Position numbers and translations under genes: made by a program. Source: Aestuariivirgaceae bacterium (GTDB taxonomy: Bacteria > Pseudomonadota > Alphaproteobacteria > Rhizobiales > Aestuariivirgaceae). From it: a DNA stretch of 40,683 nt. The stretch covers positions 1-40,683 of the forward strand of contig JANQIR010000263.1 of NCBI GenBank assembly GCA_028282065.1, read 5' to 3'. The notes beneath the pieces are model-generated. The model saw nothing but the letters and a program-made list of their open reading frames with translations. It was not told where the DNA came from and did no database searches. Within the stretch, counting starts at the first letter, position 1. Each line of letters starts with the position of its first letter. Shown piece by piece: positions 7,515 to 16,688 of this stretch.

Positions 7515-8369
7515 ATGGCAAGGGCGACCAAGAAGACGGCTCCAACCAAGGCGGCGGCGAAGAAGCGCGCCCCTGCGAAGAAGGCTGCAGCGGCCACGAA
7601 CGGAACCGGTGATGCGTCTGGCATGCATATTTCTGATCAGCTGGCGATCGAAATCACATCCATGAACAAGTGGTACGGTGATTTCCATGTGCTGCGCGAC
7701 ATCAACCTGACGGTTTACGAGGGCGAGCGAATTGTTATCTGCGGCCCCTCGGGGTCCGGGAAGTCGACCTTGATCCGGTGCATCAACCGGCTGGAGGAAC
7801 ATCAGCGCGGCAGCATCGTGGTCGACGGCATCGAACTGACCAACGACCTGAAGAAGATCGACGAAATCCGCCGTGAAGTTGGCATGTGCTTCCAGCACTT
7901 CAACCTGTTTCCGCATTTGACCGTTATGGAGAACTGCACCCTGGCGCCGATCTGGGTACGCAAGACGCCGAAGGCCGAGGCCCAGGAAATTGCCATGAAG
8001 TATCTCGAGCGGGTCAAGATTCCCGAGCAGGCCGACAAGTATCCTGGGCAGCTGTCCGGTGGCCAGCAGCAGCGTGTGGCCATTGCCAGGTCCTTGTGCA
8101 TGAACCCGAAGATCATGCTGTTCGATGAGCCAACCTCGGCGCTTGATCCGGAGATGATCAAGGAAGTCCTTGAGGTGATGGTGGATCTGGCACAAAGCGG
8201 CATGACCATGCTGTGCGTAACCCATGAGATGGGCTTTGCCCGGCAGGTGGCCAACCGGGTGATCTTTATGGACCAGGGGCAGATCATCGAGCAGAACGCG
8301 CCCGAGGAGTTCTTCTCCAACCCGAAGTCGGACCGTACCAAGCTGTTCCTGAGCCAGATTCTGCACTGA
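7515..8369 (+). CDS. aapP: General L-amino acid ABC transporter, ATPase AapP with lysine/alanine-rich N-terminal tail
   Basis: A 284-residue ATPase that energises AapQM. Walker [10 protein letters not shown] (77-85), Q-loop in [13 protein letters not shown], signature [13 protein letters not shown] (from 180), Walker [14 protein letters not shown] (from 200) and H-loop VTHEMG are all intact. The odd part is residues 1-28: almost entirely Lys, Ala, Pro, Thr and Arg, like a histone H1 tail, ahead of the family core that begins about [21 protein letters not shown]. The ATG at 7515 has GAGAG just upstream; an in-frame ATG at 7623 would give a normal-length protein of 248 residues. Codon use in the tail looks coding. 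The gene ends the operon and converges on the GNAT gene. Confidence 0.93.
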   Translation: MARATKKTAPTKAAAKKRAPAKKAAAATNGTGDASGMHISDQLAIEITSMNKWYGDFHVLRDINLTVYEGERIVICGPSGSGKSTLIRCINRLEEHQRGSIVVDGIELTNDLKKIDEIRREVGMCFQHFNLFPHLTVMENCTLAPIWVRKTPKAEAQEIAMKYLERVKIPEQADKYPGQLSGGQQQRVAIARSLCMNPKIMLFDEPTSALDPEMIKEVLEVMVDLAQSGMTMLCVTHEMGFARQVANRVIFMDQGQIIEQNAPEEFFSNPKSDRTKLFLSQILH

Positions 8370-8412
8370 CCGCGAGGGTGAGCGTTCTTCCCGTGCAGGT
8401 GAGGTGGCAGCG

Positions 8413-8940
8413 TTACGCGTTGTCGCTGTCCAGAACTTCCATAACCTTGTCTTTGCGTTCGTAAGGAACGAATCCCATGCGCTGATAGAGCGGCAGGGCG
8501 CGCGGGTCATCCAGGGTGCAGGTTTCGACCTTGACGACGTCAGGCTCCAGATCCCAGGCTGCCGAAATCGCTTCGCTGAGCAGCCACTTGCCGAGCCCCA
8601 TGCCCTGATACTCCGGCATGATGCCGAAATACGCCAGCCAGACCTCCCTCGGATTGCTGGAATCCAGCTCAAAATATCCGGCCGGTACGCCGGATACATA
8701 AGCGATATATATTGCGATGTTGTCTGCCTGGATCTGGCTGCTGAGTTCTGTATCACTCAGCTTGCGCCGGTCGATCCAGTTGTAGTCCCGTCCGATCGTA
8801 TCGTACAGATAGCGATAGTAATGCACCGTCGGGTTTTCTGCGTGTATGAGTGCAACGCTGACATTGGCCGGCGGATGTGCGTGAGCATGCGGGTTTGTAC
8901 GCATTTCAAGAAACGTAACGACTGTGTTCACCGTGCGCAT
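8413..8940 (-). CDS. GNAT family N-acetyltransferase
   Basis: A 175-residue acetyltransferase of the GCN5-related fold. The acetyl-CoA binding region is visible as AYFGIMPEYQGMGLGKWLLSEAI (Q/R-x-x-G-x-G/A as QGMGLG), preceded by the beta-bulge strand AGYFELD and followed by the usual LYQRMGF motif. The substrate is not predictable. I chose the ATG at 8940; a TTG at 8958 extends the frame by six residues without a better ribosome site. It is the last gene of the minus-strand cysteine/sulfur run, 28 bases after sseA. An N-terminal stretch (NPHAHAHPP) rich in His and Pro is unusual but short. Confidence 0.85.
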   Translation of the reverse strand: MRTVNTVVTFLEMRTNPHAHAHPPANVSVALIHAENPTVHYYRYLYDTIGRDYNWIDRRKLSDTELSSQIQADNIAIYIAYVSGVPAGYFELDSSNPREVWLAYFGIMPEYQGMGLGKWLLSEAISAAWDLEPDVVKVETCTLDDPRALPLYQRMGFVPYERKDKVMEVLDSDNA

Positions 8941-8968
8941 AATCGTTTCCAGCCCCAAGGCGCGAGAG

Positions 8969-9820
8969 TTAGCCCGTTTCTACCGGTAGATTTTCATCAC
9001 CGCCCCATTCGCTCCATGATCCGTCATAAAGCGCGTTGTCGTCGTGGCCCAGCAGCGTCAGGCCTAATGTCAGGATGGCGGCAGTGACGCCCGATCCGCA
9101 TGTCGTGATGACAGGCCTGTTCAGGTCGATACCGGCCGCGTCGAACACCGCCCGTAAGTCTTCTTCGCCTTTCACCGTGCCGTCATCGTTCAACAGGCGC
9201 GCATAATGAACATTTGCAGCTCCCGGCATGTGGCCGGAGCGAAGTCCTGCGCGCGGTTCGGGCTCTTCGCCGGTGAACCGGGGCGCGGAGCGGGCATCCG
9301 CAAGTTGAATGCGGCCGTGGTTGAGGGCGGCCTTTACGTCGTCCTTATCACGTATCATCAAGGCCTGCCGGCGGGCGGTGAAATGCCGTTCCTGACGCAC
9401 AAGCGCCGGCCCGTCTTCCAGCGGTCTGCCTTCTGCTTTCCACTTCTCCAGACCACCGTCGAGAATGGCGACATCGTCGTGCCCGAAGACGCGAAACATC
9501 CACCATGCACGGGCGGCCGAAAACAGGCCGCGGCTGTCGTAGACGATGACGCGAATGCCATCGCCTATGCCCGTCTTGCGCATCCGGGAAGAGAACTTCT
9601 CCGGCGGGGGCAGCATATGCGGCAGTGTATCCTTGTCATCGCTCAGATCGTCGACGTCGAAATAAAGCGCACCAGGAATGTGCTCTGCGAGATACTCCTC
9701 GCGTCCGTCGCGTTGTTCAGATGGCAGATGCCAGGAGGCGTCCATAACCACCACATCAGGTGCTTCCAGATGTTCTGCGAGCCAGTCGGTCGTTACAAGA
9801 TGATCGCTACGATTGGCCAT
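8969..9820 (-). CDS. sseA: 3-mercaptopyruvate / thiosulfate sulfurtransferase
   Basis: A 283-residue two-domain rhodanese. The N-terminal inactive domain runs from about 8 to 135 (DASWHLPS, HIPGALYFDVDDLSD, YDSRGLFSAARAWWMFRVFGH). The C-terminal domain carries the catalytic loop CGSGVTA with C241. The CGSG(V/T)TA loop is the form found in 3-mercaptopyruvate sulfurtransferases, which move sulfur from mercaptopyruvate (a cysteine degradation product) to thiophilic acceptors. Start ATG at 9820 has GGAG nine bases upstream. It follows the GFA gene by four bases and lies downstream of cysK, which fits a role in cysteine turnover. Confidence 0.92.
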   Translation of the reverse strand: MANRSDHLVTTDWLAEHLEAPDVVVMDASWHLPSEQRDGREEYLAEHIPGALYFDVDDLSDDKDTLPHMLPPPEKFSSRMRKTGIGDGIRVIVYDSRGLFSAARAWWMFRVFGHDDVAILDGGLEKWKAEGRPLEDGPALVRQERHFTARRQALMIRDKDDVKAALNHGRIQLADARSAPRFTGEEPEPRAGLRSGHMPGAANVHYARLLNDDGTVKGEEDLRAVFDAAGIDLNRPVITTCGSGVTAAILTLGLTLLGHDDNALYDGSWSEWGGDENLPVETG

Positions 9821-9824
9821 TACA

Positions 9825-10322
9825 TCACTCCGTGTCAGGTTTCGGACTGGCAAGGTTCGAAAGGCCGTGCGCAGAGTGCCATTCCTCCAGCGATTGGTCC
9901 GGGTATTCCTCAAATCGCCGGTCTTCAGGTCCGCCTTCAATCGGCACCCATTCCGCCTTATGGTCAATCATGATGTGGATGCTCTCCGGCGGCTGAGGCA
10001 AAGCCGTATCGATAGCCGAGGCAAATGGGTGCACGAGTTCCGGCCATCGCGGGTCCCATCCCCACAGGGCTGAGCCGCACTTGCTGCAAAAACGCCGTTC
10101 CATCGGGCTTTCGACGCCGTCTTTGCGGGCATGGTAGACGCTGATGTGCTCTTCACCCGACACCTCCAGGGTCTTTGCCCAGCCGCCAAGATTGATGGCG
10201 TAGCCACCTCCGCCTGCCGTCTTGCGGCAAATAGAACAATAACACCTGAGGTAAGGGCAGGGGGCGTAAGCGCTGACCTGAAACTTTACTGCCTGGCAGT
10301 GACATGAGCCTTCAAGCTTCAT
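9825..10322 (-). CDS. GFA (glutathione-dependent formaldehyde-activating/CENP-V) family protein
   Basis: A 165-residue zinc protein of the GFA/CENP-V fold. The expected cysteine ligands are all present: C7 and C9 (GSCHCQAV), C27, C29 and C32 (RCYCSICRK), C79 and C82 (RRFCSKCGS). The founding member binds glutathione and was proposed to speed its reaction with formaldehyde; most paralogues have unknown substrates. Start ATG at 10322 follows AAAGG. It is tightly coupled to sseA (four-base gap), suggesting a thiol or sulfide-linked role rather than C1 metabolism; that is inference from context. Confidence 0.85.
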   Translation of the reverse strand: MKLEGSCHCQAVKFQVSAYAPCPYLRCYCSICRKTAGGGGYAINLGGWAKTLEVSGEEHISVYHARKDGVESPMERRFCSKCGSALWGWDPRWPELVHPFASAIDTALPQPPESIHIMIDHKAEWVPIEGGPEDRRFEEYPDQSLEEWHSAHGLSNLASPKPDTE

Positions 10323-10367
10323 GGGCGGCCTTTCGGATATGCGTGCGAGGAACACGCACGCGTTGCC

Positions 10368-11090
10368 TCATTGCAGGGCAATCCGGATCCGGCGGTTCTG
10401 TTTGCCCTTGTTTTCGATCTTGGCCACGGCGACCGCGCCAATCTCACTCGTCGACTTTACATGAGTTCCGCCGCAAGGTTGAAGATCAATCTGACCATCA
10501 GTGCCGATTTGCACCAGCCGCACTTTGCCCGATCCCATCGGCGGTTTGACGGACATGGTCCGGACCAGTTCGGGTTTGTCGGCAAGCTCGTCGTCTGTGA
10601 TCCAGCGCTCCGACACGCGGTGGTCTTCCGCGACCAGTCGTTGCAGTTCGCGGGTGAGATCGTCCTTATTCACCTTGTCCGGGTCGGAGATATCGAAATC
10701 AAGACGCCCGCCGTCCGCCGCAATCTGTCCACCCGTGACCGGAAAGGGGACGAGCGAGCACAAAAGATGCATGCAGGTGTGCACGCGCATGTGCCGGTAC
10801 CGGCTGTCCCAGTCAAGGACAAGGCGCCCCTTCGCGCCAACGGCCGGCAGGTTGTCCTGATTTGCCGGAACATGGACGATGTCCTGCTTGTGTTCGCCGT
10901 AAACGGTCGTGGCGATGCGGAGTGGTTCGCAGCCTTCCACGGTCAAAACGGCCTTATCGCCGGGCTGGCCTCCGCCGGTGACGTAGCAGACGGTCCGATC
11001 AAGCGTAATGCCGCCGCGCTCGTTTACGCCACGGACCTCCACCTCGCATTCGCGTAAATAAGGGTCTTCACGATACAGCACTTCCGTCAT
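10368..11090 (-). CDS. Alanyl-tRNA editing protein AlaX-like
   Basis: A 240-residue stand-alone relative of the AlaRS editing domain; it should deacylate tRNA-Ala mischarged with serine or glycine. The zinc site is visible as H104 and H108 (HTCMHLL) and C206 and H210 (QPCGGTHVKS), matching HxxxH and CxxxH. The N-terminal half has the beta-barrel like that of AlaRS with VCYVTGGGQPGD, so it is the longer type with the glycine-rich motif. Start ATG at 11090, with GGTGGCAGG upstream. It lies 17 bases after cysK and 45 before the GFA gene, an informative link between serine-derived cysteine synthesis and serine mischarging (inference). Confidence 0.9.
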   Translation of the reverse strand: MTEVLYREDPYLRECEVEVRGVNERGGITLDRTVCYVTGGGQPGDKAVLTVEGCEPLRIATTVYGEHKQDIVHVPANQDNLPAVGAKGRLVLDWDSRYRHMRVHTCMHLLCSLVPFPVTGGQIAADGGRLDFDISDPDKVNKDDLTRELQRLVAEDHRVSERWITDDELADKPELVRTMSVKPPMGSGKVRLVQIGTDGQIDLQPCGGTHVKSTSEIGAVAVAKIENKGKQNRRIRIALQ

Positions 11091-11107
11091 CCTGCCACCT
11101 TCGCTTC

Positions 11108-12154
11108 CTATACCGTTTCGGGATCCACGAAAACATCCGGCACGGACGGTTGGCCGTCCAGCCACTTGGGCACCGGCAATCCCTTTTCACGCAGAAAATC
11201 GGCATTGAACAGTTTTGATTGATAGCGGGTTCCGAAGTCACACAGGACCGTCACAATCGTATGGCCCGGTCCCAGTTCTTCTGCCAGCCTGATCGCACCT
11301 GCGACATTGATGCCGGACGATCCGCCCAGGCACAGGCCCTCTTCGGTGAGCAGGTCAAACACGATCTGCACCGCATCGGCATCGTCGATGCGATAGGCCT
11401 CATCGACAACAGCGCCGGCGATGTTCTGCGTAACACGGCCCTGGCCAATGCCCTCGGTGATGGAGGAACCTTCGGCCTTGAGCTCCCCGGTCTTGTAGTA
11501 GTTGTAGAGCGCCGAGCCCATAGGGTCGGACAGGGCAATCTTGATATCCCGGTTCCTTGCCTTCAATCCGTCGCTGACCCCGCCGATTGTGCCGCCGGAG
11601 CCGATCGCGCAAACGAACCCGTCGACCTTACCGTCCGTTTGCCGCCAGATTTCTACTGCCGTGGTTTCGATATGCGCACGTCTGTTGGCCACATTGTCGA
11701 ACTGGTTGGCCCAGACCGCGCTGCCATCCAGTTCGCTCGCGAGGCGCTGTGCCAGGCGCGCGGAGTACTTCACGTAGTTGTTCGGGTTCTTGTAGGGAAC
11801 CGCAGGGACTTCGACCAGCTCGGCGCCGAGCAGCCTCAGCGTGTCTTTCTTTTCCTGCGATTGCGTTTCCGGAATTACGATAACGGACCTAAAACCGAGC
11901 GCATTGGCCACAACCGTGATGCCGATACCTGTGTTCCCGGCCGTACCCTCGACAATGGTGCCGCCCGGCCGCAAATGGCCTCTTTCGATGGCATCGCGAA
12001 TAATGAACAAGGCGGCACGGTCCTTGACCGACTGGCCTGGGTTCATGAACTCCGCCTTGCCGAGGATTTCGCAACCTGTTTGTTCTGAAGCGCGCCTCAG
12101 CCTGATCAGTGGTGTGTTGCCAATGGCCGCAACCACATCCTGTCTAATGTCCAT
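11108..12154 (-). CDS. cysK: Cysteine synthase (O-acetylserine sulfhydrylase family)
   Basis: A 348-residue PLP enzyme that makes cysteine from O-acetylserine and sulfide. Marks: PLP lysine K44 in GQSVKDRAA, the substrate loop EGTAGNTGIG at 69-78, and the phosphate-binding GSGGTIGG. It is longer than typical CysK (about 310-325) and belongs to the longer rhizobial type often annotated cysteine synthase A. The C-terminus has extra residues (LPVPKWLDGQPSVPDVF). Start ATG at 12154 follows AGGAATAG. It is co-directional with the 2OG oxygenase upstream (61-base gap) and alaX downstream (17 bases). A cystathionine beta-synthase-like activity is an alternative I cannot exclude. Confidence 0.9.
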   Translation of the reverse strand: MDIRQDVVAAIGNTPLIRLRRASEQTGCEILGKAEFMNPGQSVKDRAALFIIRDAIERGHLRPGGTIVEGTAGNTGIGITVVANALGFRSVIVIPETQSQEKKDTLRLLGAELVEVPAVPYKNPNNYVKYSARLAQRLASELDGSAVWANQFDNVANRRAHIETTAVEIWRQTDGKVDGFVCAIGSGGTIGGVSDGLKARNRDIKIALSDPMGSALYNYYKTGELKAEGSSITEGIGQGRVTQNIAGAVVDEAYRIDDADAVQIVFDLLTEEGLCLGGSSGINVAGAIRLAEELGPGHTIVTVLCDFGTRYQSKLFNADFLREKGLPVPKWLDGQPSVPDVFVDPETV

Positions 12155-12215
12155 ATATTGCTATTCCTGTAGGTTGTCCTGTCGCGCTAGCCTGGCGTGT
12201 GCCGGTACCGGCCGT

Positions 12216-12785
12216 TCACTGAAACCGGGCATGCACAAATGTCGTGCAGACGTATTTTGGTCCGCTTGTTGGAGGTGCGCCGCGGTGCCGGTACGTCCAT
12301 GCCACCGGGAAAAAGGCCAGCCTGCCTTCAACGCACGGGATCGCCATCTCCTGATCTTCAAATTCTGTCATACCGCCCTCGGCGACGTCGTTGAAGTACC
12401 ACTGGATCGCCAGACAGCGCGAATAGTTCTGAGCCGAGTTACAGTCGATATGCCAGGAGAACTGTCCGCCGACATCGTACTTCTTAACCCGGAACGGCTC
12501 GAACTGAAGCGCATTGTGATCGCTTCCCGCCAGGAACTTCACATCCGCCTGATACTGGCCAAGGCCTGCCTGCAGGCTCTGCTGCAAAGCCATGATGATG
12601 TCGTTCCAGCCATCGTTCGGGATAATCAGTTCGGTCGTCTGCTTGCCGGCCGTATCGATTTCAGGGCCCTGATTTCCCGAAACCCGGCCAACCATGCGGC
12701 GTGGATCCGTTTCGAACCGTTTGATGATGTCCTTGCAAATGTCGCCTGACAAGGCATTGTCGTACCAGCGAATGAACTGGGTCAC
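12216..12785 (-). CDS. 2-oxoglutarate/Fe(II)-dependent oxygenase family protein
   Basis: A 189-residue protein with the double-stranded beta-helix signature of Fe(II)/2OG oxygenases: H112 and D114 in FSWHIDCNS, and the distal H167 in TYRHRGAPP. The residue that should bind the 2OG carboxylate, normally Arg or Lys about ten positions later, is K177 in SGPKYVCTTFV. QWYFNDVAEGGMTEF is typical of prolyl- or side-chain hydroxylase-like members. The substrate is unknown. Start is GTG at 12785, with AGGAG about 12 bases upstream, a somewhat long spacing. It lies between a small ORF (12902-13138) and cysK on the same strand, so it may be part of the cysteine operon. Confidence 0.87.
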   Translation of the reverse strand: MTQFIRWYDNALSGDICKDIIKRFETDPRRMVGRVSGNQGPEIDTAGKQTTELIIPNDGWNDIIMALQQSLQAGLGQYQADVKFLAGSDHNALQFEPFRVKKYDVGGQFSWHIDCNSAQNYSRCLAIQWYFNDVAEGGMTEFEDQEMAIPCVEGRLAFFPVAWTYRHRGAPPTSGPKYVCTTFVHARFQ

Positions 12786-12901
12786 GGGACCACTGGGCTC
12801 CTAAAAGGTTACTTTGGGCTGATATAGGACAAAACCGCCGTGCCGCAAACCTCTGTTCGGAATTGCTTCGTCTACTGGGTCACGCTAGCGGTGGCAGGGG
12901 C

Positions 12902-13138
12902 TCACCCGCCGACATTGGCTCCATCCATGACCCCCGGCACAAAGGCGGTCGGGTCGTAATTGGGGTCGAGTGCGGTCACGATGCACTTGCTGTATTGCAG
13001 ATATTCCGAATTGGGCATGTGGAACCAGCGCATGAACTCGTTCGAAGACAGGCGGCCGTTGAGGTAATAGTCCAGCATGAGCTGACTGAACGAGTGGATT
13101 TCGTTCGGCAGGCACGATGCGATACTCGCCAGCTCCAT
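12902..13138 (-). CDS. Small hypothetical protein heading the cysteine/sulfur gene run
   Basis: A 78-residue acidic soluble protein without a family I recognise. The ATG at 13138 follows AAAGGAA, a good ribosome site. The N-terminal half is helical (SFSQLMLDYYLNGRLSSNEF), and the C-terminus LDPNYDPTAFVPGVMDGANV ends in Gly-Gly. Cys9 and Cys52 are the only cysteines. It precedes the 2OG-Fe(II) oxygenase by 116 bases on the same strand. A role as substrate or partner of that oxygenase is possible but unproven. A candidate promoter lies about 60-80 bases upstream. Confidence 0.6.
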   Translation of the reverse strand: MELASIASCLPNEIHSFSQLMLDYYLNGRLSSNEFMRWFHMPNSEYLQYSKCIVTALDPNYDPTAFVPGVMDGANVGG

Positions 13139-13193
13139 GTCGATGTTCCTTTCTGGGCATGGCCGAACTCATCGGACTGAGGTTAGCCCGGTC

Positions 13194-13221
13194 ATTGTGA
13201 CGCACTCTCATCTGACTTGAA
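13194..13221 (-). promoter_or_regulatory. Candidate promoter of the cysteine/sulfur run
   Basis: On the minus strand, TTCAAG (13216-13221) and CACAAT (13194-13199) are separated by 16 bases. It lies about 56 bases upstream of the small ORF start. Match to the sigma-70 consensus is moderate. Confidence 0.35.
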
Positions 13222-13350
13222 AGGGGAAATCTCCAACCTGCCGGTCTTGTGAACGAACCCGAATTGACAGAACCCGTTCCAATGTTCAAAAACCCTCGCA
13301 AATGGTGGTACGGTACGGCACCGCGGCTCAACCCAAGGCTGGAGATGGCA

Positions 13351-13767
13351 ATGAGCTCTTCACGCAAGACGATGGCAGCTGCAATGATCGCCCTGATTGC
13401 GGCCAGTTCGATTGCATTTGGTCAGGCTGTGCTTGATCGGCCGGTAATGGTCGGTGGGGAAGCCGACTTGGATGCATGTGGCGGATTTGGTGTCGTCGAA
13501 GGGCTCAATCCCGCCGGAGATGGATTTCTCGCGGTGCGCAGCGGGCCTGGAACGAATTATCCTAAGATCGGCGAATTGCATAATGGCCACGAAATCTATA
13601 TGTGCGACGAAGCCGGCTCGGGGAAATGGCATGGCATCGTGTTCGGCAAGCACCCGAAGGCAGGTGATTGCGGAGTTTCTTCGCCGATAGCCCAATTGGG
13701 CCCATATGCAGGCCCATGCTTTGCAGGTTGGGTGTTTCATAAATATGTTCGCCTCATCGCAGGCTGA
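13351..13767 (+). CDS. Secreted SH3-domain protein
   Basis: A 138-residue exported protein. It has a signal peptide (basic start, AAAMIALIAASSIAFG core) and then a bacterial SH3 domain with the hallmark FLAVRSGPGTNYPKIGELHNGHEIYMCDE and GWVFHKYVRLI at the end. Four cysteines in the mature part could form disulfides. Such domains bind cell-wall peptides or other ligands in the envelope; the ligand here is unknown. Start: ATG at 13351 is preceded by GGAG at six bases; an in-frame ATG at 13345 is equally in the signal region but overlaps that site. It lies 15 bases before the methyltransferase gene. Confidence 0.82.
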   Translation: MSSSRKTMAAAMIALIAASSIAFGQAVLDRPVMVGGEADLDACGGFGVVEGLNPAGDGFLAVRSGPGTNYPKIGELHNGHEIYMCDEAGSGKWHGIVFGKHPKAGDCGVSSPIAQLGPYAGPCFAGWVFHKYVRLIAG

Positions 13768-13782
13768 AGGATATCGCAATTC

Positions 13783-15497
<1,715 letters not shown>

Positions 15498-16424
15498 CTA
15501 TTTGCAGAACTTGTAGCGCCCGGACCGGCCAAGATCGATATGGAAGTGATTGGCATGCGCCTTGTCTGCCAAAGGACCAAGCACGGTTGAGAACCGTTTG
15601 CAGGCGCCTCCATGCACATTGGTCAGGAACGCGGCCTGCTTGTCCATTCCAAAGAACGCGCCGACACCATTGCTCCAGTCACCGAGGACTGAGATCTTCG
15701 CGCCGGAAGCCAATTCGAAGTTTGCAATGTCCAACGCGTTGCCGAAGGAATGTTCGGAGATCCGTACACTCAGATTGGTCCGTCGTTTGCGGCAGAAATA
15801 GGCAGAAATCTGACGTATCGAAACGACCGGTTGTTTGAACCGCTTGCGCGCTTCCGGCTGTACGACGTCGGTCAGCCAATTGTAGACCGCGGCAGCCATG
15901 GTGCAGTTCAACGTCGCCGGCGGTTTGACCTGAACGGCACCGAACGATGACACGCGGATTGGAGCGGCCACGCCGCAACCGCCCGGTCCGCCGATCGGGT
16001 CGACCGGTTTGGCATCGACATTGGTCGCAGCGAGCACCAGGGCACACCTTCTGCGCGCTTCGCTGACCGAAGTGCTGGTCCATGTACTGTTCTCGTTAGG
16101 CTGAAGATCAGCCGCCTTGTAAGGGTCGCGCTCGCGGCCCAATCGCTCGATGGAAACCTCCAGGCGTCCCGCCCGTGTGGTTTCGAAAGCTCTTTCTTCG
16201 GCAGGGTTCATGGGTTCTGCAATGACCTTGCCGGTTTCGTCGCGTGCCGGTTTGGGCCGGGGCAGGGGAATGCCATGCCGCTCGACGGTAAGTTCCATTT
16301 TTGTTGGCTTTGGCCGTGGAAGGGGCGGTTTACGTTCTATCGCCGCGGCCGCAGTTGCACAGACCAGCAGACTGCATACCGCCAGCCACGGCGCAGCCGG
16401 AGGGCACCGTTGCATCCCTCGCAT
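15498..16424 (-). CDS. Extensin-family protein, secreted
   Basis: A 308-residue envelope protein. It starts with an export signal (RCPPAAPWLAVCSLLVCATAAAA), then a proline-rich linker containing two copies of LPRPKP, then the extensin-like C-terminal domain found in Hyphomicrobiales. In that domain, RISEHSFGNALDIANFEL near 230-247 and the closing HANHFHIDLGRSGRYKFCK are clear; they contain conserved His and Asp resembling the metal site of D-Ala-D-Ala carboxypeptidase (VanY-like) folds. A peptidoglycan peptidase role is plausible. I chose ATG at 16424; an upstream ATG at 16454 is possible and gives a longer signal. Direct repeats lie around the start. Confidence 0.82.
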   Translation of the reverse strand: MRGMQRCPPAAPWLAVCSLLVCATAAAAIERKPPLPRPKPTKMELTVERHGIPLPRPKPARDETGKVIAEPMNPAEERAFETTRAGRLEVSIERLGRERDPYKAADLQPNENSTWTSTSVSEARRRCALVLAATNVDAKPVDPIGGPGGCGVAAPIRVSSFGAVQVKPPATLNCTMAAAVYNWLTDVVQPEARKRFKQPVVSIRQISAYFCRKRRTNLSVRISEHSFGNALDIANFELASGAKISVLGDWSNGVGAFFGMDKQAAFLTNVHGGACKRFSTVLGPLADKAHANHFHIDLGRSGRYKFCK

Positions 16425-16435
16425 GATCCGCAGGC

Positions 16436-16484
16436 TGTCCCAAACTGGTGTCATCTGACCGCCCAAATATGCCCCAAACTGTTG
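16436..16484 (-). repeat. Two 15-base direct repeats upstream of the extensin gene
   Basis: TGTCCCAAACTGGTG (16436-16450) and TGCCCCAAACTGTTG (16470-16484) differ at two positions and start 34 bases apart, about three helical turns. They flank the upstream candidate start of the extensin gene. They look like paired operator sites. Confidence 0.45.
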
Positions 16485-16688
16485 TAAGACGGCGAAGCGG
16501 GGCAAAAATATGGCAGTGCCCGTCCACCTGCATCGTATTGCGGGATCCAAGGTACGGGCGAAACGTTTAGCAAATGCCATACTTGACACCACGCGCTACG
16601 GCAACAAGAACTGGTCCGGACTGTTGTGGTTTGCAGTGTCAGGCTCTTCTTGCAAACCAGCCATCGCTGAACAGGGAAGACCAGCGGC

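Noticed and set aside
7464-8756. 430-codon minus-strand frame covering aapP
   Set aside because: Shadow of AapP, which has all ABC ATPase motifs on the plus strand; the shadow product has none.
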